Assembly (NCBI GenBank): GCA_015680685.1
Contig: MNCI01022408.1
Span: 404,459 to 466,458 of the forward strand
DNA from: Gnetum montanum
Lineage: Eukaryota; Streptophyta; Gnetopsida; Gnetales; Gnetaceae
Length of the DNA: 62,000 nt
Reading direction: 5' to 3'
The position numbers and the translations under genes are program-made. The notes below the pieces were generated by a model, which saw only the letters and a list, made by a program, of their open reading frames with translations, was not told the DNA's origin and did not search any database. Of the stretch, positions 1-10,133 are shown in pieces; within the stretch, counting starts at the first letter, position 1, and every line of letters starts with the position of its first letter.

Positions 1-703
1 AAATCGCCCAAACCCTTGCAATAACGCAAGGTTCATCCCTGACAACGGCGATGAACGCAACCCTTTCAAACCCTCGCATAAGCCCGAGATCCATAACTCG
101 AAATCGACATGCATGCAAACGAAAATATACCATGAAAAGCAGCCATAGAAACGAACGTAAGGAATGACTAACCGGTTCAACGGCGTGGGGTCTCGAATAT
201 CGATCAACACCTACGAAACACGGTCCAGAGTTGTTTGCATTTCGTCGATCTTAGCTAGTTTCGTGTTCTTCTTCTTAATCTTCGGTGCCATTGTGACAGC
301 TTCAGAATTCTCTTACAACTTAACACTTGCAAATCTTCGCGAGATTACACGCCCTAACTCTCTGCTCTCCCTTGTCTCAGTGACAATTACAAATTTGAAT
401 TCTCGGTAGCCAATAGCCTGTTCTCATCGAAGAACCACTTACTTATATGCGAGGATCACCGACTTGATATCAGAATTAAGCGGGACTTTCCTGAAACGAA
501 ATCTGAAAATCTAAATATTAATGCGGCCAATATCGCACGCGCCACTGTCCGAAATGACGTTAAACTACCACATCTTATCACCTCGTAATCGGGTTACATT
601 GATTATAGTTTGTCTATAATATTCAAAATTCAGTTAGCCTTCCACGTTCGGCGACATCACATCACCTGGCTCCTAACCATTTACGCACTCGCCGGTTTTG
701 CAG
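1..703 (+). other. 3' part of a presumed Ogre-type intron between protease and RT
   Basis: All three forward frames are broken by stops, and none shows a protease motif, although protease normally lies within about 200 codons of RT. The segment ends in a good 3' splice site at 702-703, with a CTAAC branch-like motif 26 bases upstream. Homology to the related element D begins exactly after this AG and is absent before it. An 81-codon open frame at 164-409 has no recognisable domain and is probably chance. The alternative is a deletion or rearrangement of the protease region. The donor site is outside the window. Confidence 0.55.
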
Positions 704-704
704 G
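673..704 (+). other. Putative branch point and 3' splice acceptor before RT
   Basis: CTAAC at 673-677 is followed by a short T-rich stretch and GGTTTTGCAG ending at 703. The exon begins with GAC at 704, in phase with the RT reading frame. In element D the homologous exon begins with GAT after TATGTAG (minus strand, 53312). Splicing itself is inferred, not seen. Confidence 0.55.
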
Positions 705-1777
705 ACAGACAGAAAATGGACGCCACAGTTTCAGCACCCTTAATTTTGACAGGTCCATACGGGAAGTTAATTAGACAGTTTGACGCCACGTATGTTAACC
801 TCCCTTTAGAAAGAGTAACCATAGCTGCATCGGAGACGTCCCTAGAATGGCCAGAACAGTCAACGCGGACGTTAGACCTGGAGGCTGGAGACATAACCGA
901 GGACCCCCTCAGTGAGGTCCCTATCGTTACGCATAAGGGTGAGACTAAAACGCTCAAAGTCAGTTCTTTGTTAGACGAAAAAATGCACAACGCAATAAAA
1001 CAGGTCCTGCAAGACAACATTACGGTCTTTGCATGGTCATACGAGGATATGCCTGGGTTAGATTCTAGGTTAATCCAGCATAACATTATCTTAGATCCAC
1101 AGATTAAAGCGGTTAGGCAAAAGGCATGCAAAATCAAACTAGAGATCACGCTAGCGGTGCGTGATGAAATCACCAAGCTATACCAGGCTAGTTTCATCCG
1201 CGTGGTCGATTACTCAGACTGGGTATCTAACATTATGGTCGTGCCGAAGAAGACCGGGAGTATACGCATATGCATAGACTTCCGGGATCTTAACAAGGCC
1301 ACAATCAAAGATAACTTCCCACTACCGAGTATCGACCAGCTAGTGGATACAACAGGTGGGCATGCGCTTCTGTCCTTCATGGATGGCTTTTCAGGCTATA
1401 ACCAGATTCGCATTAACCCAGAACATCAACTGACCATGACGTTCATGACACCCTGGGGCACCTTTTACTACACCATGATGCCTTCTGGCCTGAAGAACGC
1501 CGGAGCAACATACCAAAGGGCCATGACATACATCTTCAGTGATTACCTCCTAGGAAGGCTGAATGATTACGTAGACGACATAGCTGTGAATTCTTTGAAG
1601 TCGGAAGATCATTCAGAGGACCTGGAGTTAGTCCTTAAAAGATGTTCCACACACGAGCTCCGGCTTAACCCAAAAAGTGCATATTCGGAGTCAAAACCGG
1701 GTGCATGCTGGGGTTTGTGGTATCGGAAACCGGCATACGAGTTGACCCTGATAAGGTCAAAGCCATTGTCGAGTTAA
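704..1777 (+). pseudogene. Pol part 1: linker and reverse transcriptase (T1)
   Basis: This part copies element RNA into DNA in the virus-like particle. The frame is open from 698, but the exon start at 704 is preferred because homology to D begins there. Residues up to about 130 are the linker before RT and include FAWSYEDMPGLD. RT follows with FRDLNKATIKDNFPLP, LLSFMDGFSGYNQI and the catalytic YVDD box (1567-1578). The Asp pair and the upstream Asp of the palm are present. The frame leaves RT near 1670-1680 through loss of one base in a run of A, so the last 30 or so codons before 1777 are out-of-frame sequence. Downstream domains continue one frame over. Confidence 0.9.
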
Positions 1778-2091
1778 CACCTCCCATAGACCTCAAGCAA
1801 TTACGCGGGTTGCAAGGACACTTACAGTTTATACGCAGGTTCATTTCGAGGTTAACTGACAAGTTACACCCTATGCAACACTTGCTGAAAAAGGGGGTTA
1901 ATTTCGAATGGACCGACGATTGCCAGCGTGCGTTTGATAATTTAAAACAAGAACTGCAACACTTGCCGACGGTTTTCCCGCCACAAAGGAATTCACCTTT
2001 TTTCATTTACCTCGCTACTTCGGACGTGGCAATAGCAGCTTTACTTTGTCAAAAAGGGATGATGGGTCGGAAATGCCCATCTACTACTTGA
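1680..2091 (+). pseudogene. Pol part 2: RT thumb and start of first RNase H (T1)
   Basis: The reading frame here is shifted by one relative to part 1. It shows the RT thumb, with a LGFVVSETGIRVDPDKV-type segment and the LRGLQGHLQFIRRFI connection typical of Ty3/gypsy elements, then the beginning of RNase H (IYLATSDVAIAALL). The open frame proper starts at 1705, but similarity reaches back to the break near 1675. It ends at a second single-base loss near 2050-2060, in the CAAAAAGGGA stretch. After that the RNase H continues in the frame of part 3. Confidence 0.85.
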
Positions 2092-2900
2092 GCCACGCTC
2101 TATGTGCATACGAGACGAGATACAACGACGTCGAGCGTAATTGCTTAGCATTAGTTTTTACGCTTAAGAAATGTAGGCATTATCTTTTTCGTAGTCAAGT
2201 TAACGTCATCTGTAAAAACAACATCCTTAGAGCCATTACACATAGCTTATACGAGAGCAGTAAAATAGCTCGCTGGAAGGCTATCACGGCAGAATTCGAT
2301 CTGCACTATATTGGCCAATCATCAATGAAAGGCCAAGCAACAGCTGACCAGTTAATAACTTCACCGATTAACAATCACGCAACCATAGAGCCAGAGTTCC
2401 CGGACGAACATGTACATAGTCTAAGCCCTGTCTCAACAGGCCTCGAAGCAACGTTGTACTTCGATGGAGCTTCAACTGCTAGAGGCGGCAGTGATGCCAC
2501 TGTTCTTACACTATCGCCTGAGGATGTGCGTCTACACGCTTATCGATTGACCTTCCCTTGTATGAACAATGTGGCAGAGTACGAGGGGCTCCTCAGGGGA
2601 TTACTAACTGCAGGTGAACTTGATGTTCAACACCTGGCGGTTAGGGGCGATTCGATGCTTGTCATAAATCAAATCACTGGAGTCTACGCCTGCAAGGCTG
2701 TACATTTGCAGCCTTATTGCGATCAGGCTAAAGATCTTCTGAGGCGATTTACGACCTTCGACGCCCAACATGTCCCACGGGCTGACAACACGCTAGCCGA
2801 CGCACTGGCCACCTTAGCTTTACACGTTCCTTCACACCTATTTAACACCTGCCCTGCATTAATTATAGACTGCGCAGACCCTATCATTCAGGCGGCGTAA
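2046..2900 (+). pseudogene. Pol part 3: first RNase H (degenerate) and second archaeal-type RNase H (T1)
   Basis: Residues 1 to about 100 finish the first RNase H (PIYYLSHAL, ERNCLALVF). The position that normally holds the third catalytic Asp reads VICKNN, so this domain looks inactive. From about residue 138 a second RNase H begins. Its four acidic positions are all visible: FDGAS, AEYEGL, RGDSMLV and NTLADALA. Dual RNase H with a degenerate first copy is a hallmark of the Tat lineage. The frame ends at TAA 2898-2900, but the following sequence continues in the same frame into integrase, so this is one premature stop in a single polyprotein. Confidence 0.88.
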
Positions 2901-4175
2901 ATCTCCTCTCTTCTCGAGGAAATCACGCCTGAATGGTACGATAACATCAAAACTTATCTTTTACAGGGTGAGCTGCCATCTACATTAACACACGCGCAGA
3001 AAGACGTAATCCGTAAGCGGGCTAGGCAATACGTCATCATTGGAGACAGCACTCTCTGTAGATGCTCCTTTGATGGCGTGTTGCTTACCTACGTTGACAA
3101 AGACCAAGCGCAACACATAGTCGGCGAAGTTCACGATGGACTGTGTGGCAGCCACGTAGCACCAAGGGCTATGGTCCTAAAAATCCGACGCTTAGGATAC
3201 TACTGGCCACGCATGGAAAAAGACTGCCTGACAAAGGTTAAAACTTGTGACACGTGTCAGCGTCATGCAAACCTCATCCACGTGTCGCCCACAGAATTGC
3301 ATACAACACAGATAACATGGCCATTTCAGCGATGGGGACTGGACATCATAGGACCCTTCACGCCAAAATCTTCTGTAGGGCATAGCTTCATTATTACTGC
3401 TACTGAGTACTTTATGAAGTGGGTAGAAGCTATTCCCCTGCGGAAAATCACATCTCAACAGGTTTGCCATTTTATCTTGGACAACATAGTAACCCGATTT
3501 TGCCTCCCAATGACTATTGTGACCAACAATATGCCACAGTTTAGTAGCGCGGATACCAAATCCTTCTGTGACAACCTAGGCATTAGACAGTCTTTTTCCT
3601 CTTCCTATTACCTGCAGGCGAATGGTCAAGCTGAAGCATCAAACAAAATAGTCATCAATCTGCTCAAGAAAATGCTCGATGGCAACAAAAGGCGGTGGCA
3701 TGAACAGATCCTCTATGTGCTATGGGCATACTATACTACATGTAGGACAACTATAGGTAGTACGCCCTATAGCCTGGTTTACGGATCTGAAGCAGTGCTG
3801 CCTCTCGAGTTGCAAATCCCTTCTCTGAGAATGGTCCTCTCCGCAGTTATAAATGAGGCGCAACACACCGAGTCTCGAATCGCAGATCTGGATTTAGTAG
3901 AAGAGAAGCGGATTCAGGCTCTTGATACGATTGAAAAATATCAGGACAAACAGCGCCAAAATCATCGCCACAACCTTCAACAGCGCCCGATCAAGAAAGG
4001 AGATCTTGTTCTCAAGGCTGTGCGTGAACCAGTAGGCAAGTTCTCTACAAACTGGGAAGGCCCTTTCTTGGTGGTCGACGCATATGGCAATGGAGCGTTC
4101 AAATTAGCAAACGTCAACGGCAACGAATTAGCAAACCCTGTAAATCATGTATACTTGAAGCAGTATTTCATCTAG
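2901..4175 (+). pseudogene. Pol part 4: integrase (T1)
   Basis: Integrase inserts the cDNA into the chromosome. The frame directly follows the premature stop at 2898-2900. The first in-frame Met is at 3078, but the linker before it is homologous to D and belongs to the domain. The HHCC zinc-binding region (VHDGLCGSH and CDTC) is intact. In the catalytic core the first Asp is in WGLDIIGPF and the Glu is in NGQAEASNK. The second Asp, expected as TDNGPQF, reads TNNMPQF at 3518-3538, so the DDE triad is broken. The C-terminal GPFLVVDAYGNGAFKL segment is present and ends at TAG 4173-4175. There is no chromodomain. Confidence 0.9.
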
Positions 4176-4204
4176 CAGCATCTACGGTGTCGACAGCAAG
4201 TATG

Positions 4205-4672
4205 GTAGTACTCGTCTGCTACGACGTAAAACTGGCACTGATCGTCCGCTACGACGTAAAACTGGCACTGACCGTCCGCTACGACGTAAAACTGGCTTAC
4301 CTTGCACGTGTCCGCCATGACGCTAAACTGGCAAGTGGTAACCGTCCACTACGACGTAAAACTGGCAGTGTTGTACAGGTCCGCCAAGACAAAAAACTGG
4401 CATCTTTTGCACGCATCCGCCATGACGCTAAACTGGCACAGGTAAGTAATCGTCTGCTGAGACGTAAAACCAGCACAGATCCGTCCCTGGGTCATGACAT
4501 AAAACTGACATCCACAGCACGGTCTGCTGAGACCATAAACCAGCCTTACCACCGTCCGCTACGACGTAAAACTAGCACCTCTCTGTCTGCCCGGACTTTA
4601 AACTGGGACCATGGTCTGCTGGGACTTAAAACCAGTAACGGTAGTCTACCAGGACTTAAAATTGGGATGTAC
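4205..4672 (+). repeat. Minisatellite in the T1 3' untranslated region, about 14 degenerate units of 25-37 bp
   Basis: The units share a core like CCGTCCGCTACGACGTAAAA followed by CTGGCA. The first three, from 4212, are nearly identical; later ones drift to GTCCGCCATGACGCTAAACT and GTCTGCTGGGACTTAAAACC. The block starts about 30 bases after the integrase stop. A 267-codon open frame (4187-4990) runs through it, but the same unit is read in different frames (YDVKLA or LRRKTG), so coding is unlikely. Plant Tat/Ogre elements are known to carry variable tandem repeats in this position, which can seed satellite DNA. Confidence 0.85.
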
Positions 4673-5857
4673 AGATCGCTACCATGTTCAAGCGAGCCTG
4701 ATCATTCTTGTATAGCTGCACAGCAGACGGGGTGGGATACTGAAATAGTTCTAGTGTCGCCACCCCATCGGCATCCTACTGATTTCTCGGATAAGCTAAG
4801 AGGCATCTTACTGATCCCTCGGAGATGCCGCCACCGTGCCCACTGTAGTGGTGCCACCTCTGAGAGTTTAGCCTCACCAGTCGGAGCTTCGACGAAATCC
4901 TCGTCGGCAACGGCTTCGGGAATCTCTGCCAATCATCGCTATCGGACGCCGACCTCGCAGATTCATCTGGCCGGTTCCCCATATGGCTAGTTAGCTGCAC
5001 TGTGTCTGATGCCTTTTGGTGAAGATATGCAGCGCCAATTGTCAGGATTGGCGGCTCTGCCCAAGTGCTCCGGCTCCTTCTTTACAGCTCATGCGCTCTA
5101 TCTCACATCAAACGGCGTTTGTTTCAAGCACCTCGCCTCTTGTTCATGAGCAATGGTGTCCTCTACTTTCTTTTGTAGTTGCAGGTTACTTGCCTTGAAG
5201 AATGTCATCCAAAGGTGCGTCCATTTGAGCAGTAAAGTACAACAGCGTGTTGAAATGGCTACTCAGGTTTGCCTGACCACTTAGCTCTACATGTCTATAC
5301 CTCGCACAATGCTACCCTTAACTCCTGTTTCCTTCATCCCCACCACCCGATTCCCATACGCAAAACCTACATACGCAAATATTCATTTGCCGCACTCACA
5401 CTAGCAGAGATATCGCAGAAAGTAATGTGCAACGCTCCTTTTTGCACGTATTCCTACTACAATTTGTAACAGAGAAATCTCAGATTGACGCGTTACGCTC
5501 ATCTGAAAGCATTCCTGTCAACAGGCATAAGCGTACATTTCTGTGCGTACGAGCGTCTTTCATGCCCCTACCATTACAATTCATTTTGCATCTTCCCCGA
5601 AGCTGTTTCCAGTTATATCCTTCTATCTCCCATACCTTCTGGCTTTGCTCTTCCATGGTGATAGGGCAACCCTTGAGTAGCCATGGATGTGCGCGGTTCT
5701 TGCTTCTACTGCTCCGGTGTTTCGTATTCTTTGTCGACGTCTTTCGGGTAAGCCCTCCAACCGTCCACAAAGAGGGGCCATTGAAACACCGTTAAAAATC
5801 GCGAGTCAACCCCAGGCAAAGATTTGCAATTCAGGCAAGGGCACATCTCGGCATTTC
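4673..5857 (+). other. Rest of the T1 3' untranslated region
   Basis: No convincing coding frame is visible; the short open frames here are chance. A two-copy repeat of about 35 bp lies at 4765-4830, with GGCATCCTACTGATTTCTCGG against GGCATCTTACTGATCCCTCGG written as near-identical halves. Near the 3' end is the conserved box at 5767-5790 that is also found beside the LTRs of D and E. Confidence 0.6.
5767..5790 (+). promoter_or_regulatory. Conserved box near the 3' LTR (Tat-type elements)
   Basis: The core is ACAAAGAGG followed by GGCCATTGAAACACC. The same box in the same orientation relative to the element occurs in D (49639-49663, minus) and E (61887-61911, minus), although the surrounding sequence is hardly alignable. 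In T1 it lies 83 bases before the LTR. The role is unknown; it could act in reverse transcription, packaging or 3' end processing. Confidence 0.5.
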
Positions 5858-5872
5858 AGAGAGGGGGGGGGA
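5858..5872 (+). promoter_or_regulatory. Polypurine tract of T1
   Basis: AGAGAGGGGGGGGGA sits directly before the start of the LTR. Such tracts prime plus-strand DNA synthesis in LTR elements. D has a comparable G-rich tract at 49412-49421 on the minus strand. Confidence 0.75.
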
Positions 5873-6299
5873 TAAGACAGAGCAACGCCAGGAGGCGCAC
5901 AGCATCAAGTCCGCAACCTCCTGTACAGATTCCTAATCTTTCCATGCTTTTGCTGTGCACACTATATCACGCGGCATAGCATAATGACGCTCAGCGTGAT
6001 AAGTGTCAGCACGTAGACCGGCGTCAGAAGGATAGTTGCTTCAGCACAGGGAGAAGCTTAAGCAGCGTAATAGGCGATTTCTTGTGCATTTTGCTAAGTC
6101 CTTTGGTTCAAGGACAAGTTCATGCTCTATTATGCATGGCAGCGTAATGAGCGTAATAAGCTCCAAGATAGTCAAAGGCTAGAGAAGAAGCACAACAGTT
6201 CGACACTTTATCTCACGGCGCATGGATGACTTGTCTTTACGCTCGTTACGCGGCGGTGCGTACCATTGCGTATGTCATCATTAAATTTGGGCATTATTT

Positions 6300-6481
6300 A
6301 CGCTTCATCACGCGCAGCTGCGTAGTGAGCGTAAGTTACACATTGTTTACGCTTCATCACGCGCAGTTGCGTAGTGAGCGTAAGTTACACATTGTTTACG
6401 CTTCATCACACGCAGCTGCGTAGTGAGCGTAAATTGTACGTTGTTTACGCTTTGTTACGCGCAATTGCGTAGTGAGCGTAA
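6300..6481 (+). repeat. Four 49-bp tandem repeats in U3 of the T1 LTR
   Basis: Units start at 6300, 6349, 6398 and 6447. Each begins ACGCTTCATCACGCGCAG and runs through CTGCGTAGTGAGCGTAA. The centre is a short inverted repeat (TACGC-type and GCGTA-type arms around CGCAGCTGCG). Units 1 and 2 are almost identical; unit 4 is the most diverged. A partial earlier copy is near 6235-6275. The block lies 250 bases upstream of the TATA box, where enhancer-like repeats are common in LTRs. Regulation is inferred only. Confidence 0.85.
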
Positions 6482-6729
6482 AACAATTTTGAGCTTATTA
6501 TTTTCTACACCGGATTACGCTCATACACGCAATACAACGTGGATGAGTGTAATACATCCCGAAAGCAATCAAAATATACACAGCACGTGCCTGCTCTTCA
6601 CACGCACAACACGCAAACGAGCGTGTTGTGCGTAGTCACACCCTAACTCAAAATGGTCATGCCAACGGGACCCGCAATATCTGGGACCCACGTCATCAGG
6701 GTTGCGCCTTTTTCACGAAGCGTCGTGCC

Positions 6730-6737
6730 TATAAATA
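6730..6737 (+). promoter_or_regulatory. TATA box of the T1 LTR promoter
   Basis: TATAAATA in the context GTGCCTATAAATACTTCAG is a strong plant TATA box. Transcription would start near 6760-6770. In the LTRs of D and E a TATA box is found at nearly the same distance from the LTR end. Confidence 0.75.
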
Positions 6738-7431
6738 CTTCAGTTGACAAAGATACAAGCGTTGGCAAATCAGAGAAGCAAAAGCATATTTCTGAGCACC
6801 AGAGCACTTAGCACTTTGGAGCAGAGATACAGAGAACAGCGCTTTGATAATCGTTGACATTATCACCTTACAGCCGAAGCAGAGTATAGTTCGCCTTGAG
6901 CACTGGTGATAGGAGTAATCGTTCTGCTGAAAAGACTCTACTAATCAGAAATGATTGATCGGTAGACGTCAAAGCTTGGCCTGCCTTGCATCTCAGCTTT
7001 AGCCCACGAGGTAGATCGGACTTCTGTTTAGACCGTTTTGCTTGTTCTTTTGTGCTTGTTTCACATCTTGTAATCGGGGATTCCCCAATGCAATTTCTCA
7101 TACAAAATATACACTCTTAAGTCAAAGTGCAGATCTTGAAGCTACGTGCGTCTCTTATGTCAGCCTCCTTTTATCGTGTTTAGCATTATCACCGTTGCAA
7201 TCCGTCTACATCATTTTCCCCTCGTTTTATGACTCCTCGAACCAGATCGCTTTCCGTTTACGTAATTCTCATTGTTTTACTGACCCGTAAGTCCCTGTCT
7301 GATCGACAAGACCGTTCAGGGCGCCACAGATTCGTTTTTCCAGCATAGCCCTCACACGGATCCGTGGCTAAAACTGTGTACGCCGGAACCTCGGTTGGTA
7401 TTTCCAGCTGCCGACGTTTTCCGTCGCTACA

Positions 7432-9994
7432 GTTGCTATTGCCATTGAGAGTTGGTGCAGCTTAACAAGAGTGGTGGATATAGGGTTGTGCCATTTTATG
7501 CATGGTAGAATCCATGTGCCTATTATTTTCTATTTTATTTTTTTATCGTTATTCTCTTCCATGGCATTTCATGCATGACTTATAGAGAGCCAAACGTCTA
7601 TTCATCAAGTTCATTTATGAAGTTATCTTTTAATGAAAATGAGAATTGGTATACTTTTATGGAAAGAACATTATTCTCTACCTTAAACATGTTAAAGGGT
7701 GACTCTTGGATCATCTCTAACTCGCAATAATATAACACTAATATATTGCTTCTTGTTTATGTTTATAGATCCTTGATATATTTATTATGAGAAAGACATG
7801 ATGACTTTTTAAAGATGTGATGAATGAATCAATGTAGTAATTATATGAGTACTTGTTTAAATTTATATACATGAAATAAGGAAGTAGGAAAAGAAAGGGT
7901 ATTATCAAACAATATGAAAAATAAGAGGCCAAATACATGTTTTAAGATTATGTATGAAAAGTAGAGAAAGAATAAACTCTCTATTATATATGTCTATGAG
8001 ATCATGGATTTTTTTAAAAAAGGATGAAGTATGAAATATGAAATATTATGGGGAAAAATCCATTATATACATGTATGAGAAGCAAAATAGTTTGAAATAC
8101 ATAAAGAATGTTTTGAAGCTTACAAGAGAGAAAAATAAGGTGCATTGCAATGACAAAATATAATTGATTTTTCTAGTCCCTTCCTCTAGCTTACATAGAG
8201 AAGATACCTCCTTTAAAAATCATAGATGGTTATTAGAAAATTTCTAAGTAGAATAATTAGAGAAGCTTAAAAATTTATTTAAATAATGTGAATAGGGATC
8301 AAGGCTATTTTGTTTCCTTTGACTTGGAAGCATATCTTATAAAAAATGAAGTACTTCTAATGATGGCCCCTTATTATTAATGATTTATGAAATGATTAGA
8401 CTATGGTATGAAGTATTGATCACCTTGTGCATGGTATATATACATAGCTGATATAATAGATGTTGTAACACCTAGGATAGATGCTATGAATGTTAAAAAA
8501 TAACATTATCAATTAATTTTTTAAAATGATGGATGAAAATCTATGTTAGGAGCATTGATGAAATTGTTCAATTACAAGGTACTTGTAATATTTAATTTTT
8601 CTGAAGATGCATAACTTATAGTATGTAATATTTTCACAAAATTCTTTAGGCTTTTTCTTGGTGGTATGATTTGCTGTTTTCAATCACTTGAAATTCTTAT
8701 ATGTCATTGTTCATTGTGCATATCATTGTTCCTTATTTGCCTTCTTCTAATTATACATTTTTTCCTTAAGACCTATAACTAATGTCTACCTTTATTTTTT
8801 GTTTTTTGATGCATTAAAATCATAACAAATCCTTTTGAGTTAGTAAATTCATGCTTAAGAATTGTTTCATGACACCTTTAATGCTAAAGTGTCATGATAA
8901 ATGAAACCCTTATTATGTTGTCCAAGGAAATCTATTGTTGATGGATGTGATGGAAACCGACACAGATTGCACAAATGAGTTGATAGGTGCAAATAATTCT
9001 AGGTCTTAGTCTATAGGCAATAACTGCAAAAAGATAGGAAGATTCCCCAAAAATCCACAATAGGAATGTCCAAGCCAATAGCATGTCCATGGAGCTTAAT
9101 ATGCATACTAGGCATAGCCAAAATCCTAGTCTACAAATACATATTGGTCACTGTCATCCAATTAATATATGCATAATCCATTCTACATTGAGTTTCTAAA
9201 ATTTCATCTAATGAGAAAACCTCTTTTAATTCCTGACCAAGTTTGATGTGGTAGAATGTTGCATTGACATGATCATTTCCTTTATTCTTAGTAAAGAGAG
9301 ATGTTAAAGCTTTTTCTTTTATTCTTGGTAAATCCTTTATTCATCATGTTGTGGTTTGGGAAGCTCTTCTGACTTGTTAATTGTAGATATCTACTTTTAA
9401 TCTTCCTTATTGTACATATAATGATTTTCCTTATTTGTTTTGTAAGTCTTTATTAGAATTTATGTTGGTCTTTAAAATATAAAATGTAAACCTTAATTTG
9501 ATTTGCATCATAGAATTCTTAGTATCATATTTCAATAATCATGATATGTACTAAAGTTCATTTATATTAAACAACATTATGGAAATTGAAATAGTGGATT
9601 AATGTTAAGTGTGATTGAAACTAAAGTTTAATCACATTGATCAAAATAGTTTACCAAATATACATATATAGCCTATACATAAAATGTACTCTTTTATGAC
9701 ATTTATATTTTGAATTTGAGATTCATATTTTGAAATTTTTTCTTTTAATCAAAAACTAGAAGACATGTCAAGCTTTGAAAAATCACTCTACATCAATTTT
9801 GCTTTGTACGAAGACTAAAAATTGAAAATCTTTGTTACATCCAAGAAATTACAAAAAATTACATAATAATAATTTGTAAAAATTAAAAAAAATGCATTAA
9901 TATTTAATTACGTTGTACCTCAATGTAGATAATCGTAATGATCATAACAATAGCAATGATAGAGGCATAGAAATGAGAACTAGAGAATGGAAAC

Positions 9995-9998
<4 letters not shown>
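7432..9998. other. AT-rich intergenic DNA without a recognisable gene
   Basis: After the LTR the sequence becomes strongly AT-rich. The short open frames (for example 7738-7938 minus) have low-complexity translations and no known motif. Apart from a small hairpin at 8867-8897 I see nothing I can name. Confidence 0.6.
8867..8897. repeat. Imperfect inverted repeat (hairpin)
   Basis: TCATGACAC and GTGTCATGA form 9-bp arms, extended by TTTA/TAAA around the loop ATGC with one bulged C. It is isolated and AT-rich; it could be the relic of a small inverted-repeat element or chance. Confidence 0.5.

Positions 9999-10038
<40 letters not shown>
9999..10038. repeat. (GA)20 microsatellite
   Basis: Twenty uninterrupted GA units. 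Arg-Glu-rich or Ser-Leu-rich open frames that cross it on either strand are produced by the repeat and are not genes. Confidence 0.97.
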
Positions 10039-10042
<4 letters not shown>

Positions 10043-10133
10043 TTAGAAAGATAGAGGCACAAGAGAAGCAGAGGGCTAGAAAGCATAACAGAAAAAAGAG
10101 AATATGTAGGATCCCACAAACATTAATGCAAAG

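Larger units (their letters stand above)
1..7431 (+). mobile_element. T1: Ty3/gypsy LTR retrotransposon, Tat/Ogre type, 3' part
   Basis: The window opens inside a plus-strand element. In order it shows an intron tail (1-703), a pol exon (704-4175) with RT, two RNase H domains and integrase, a 3' untranslated region with a minisatellite, a polypurine tract (5858-5872) and a 3' LTR (5873-7431). Two RNase H domains, no chromodomain and an intron just before RT are known traits of the Tat/Ogre lineage. Gag, protease and the 5' LTR lie outside the window. Pol carries two single-base frameshifts, one stop and a lost integrase aspartate, so this copy cannot be autonomous. CpG dinucleotides are common here, unlike the rest of the window, which suggests it is the youngest insertion. 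Confidence 0.9.
5873..7431 (+). repeat. 3' LTR of T1
   Basis: The LTR starts right after the polypurine tract (TAAGACAG, possibly a decayed TG) and ends in GTCGCTACA at 7431, where composition changes to AT-rich flank. U3 contains 49-bp tandem repeats. A TATA box lies at 6730. A U5 block at 7287-7330 is conserved in the LTRs of D and E at the same distance (about 100 bp) from the LTR end, which fixes the boundary. Length is about 1.56 kb. The flanking target duplication cannot be checked because the 5' end is outside. Confidence 0.8.

Noticed and set aside
673-1197. 174-codon minus-strand open frame
   Set aside because: Antisense to the clear RT linker of T1, with no motif.
4187-4990. 267-codon open frame after integrase, a possible extra ORF of T1
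   Set aside because: It runs through the minisatellite. The same unit is read in different frames along it, so the peptide is a by-product of repeats lacking stops.
6300-6481. Regular repeats that could suggest a CRISPR array
   Set aside because: Units are adjacent without unique spacers, the context is an LTR of a plant retroelement, and there are no cas genes.
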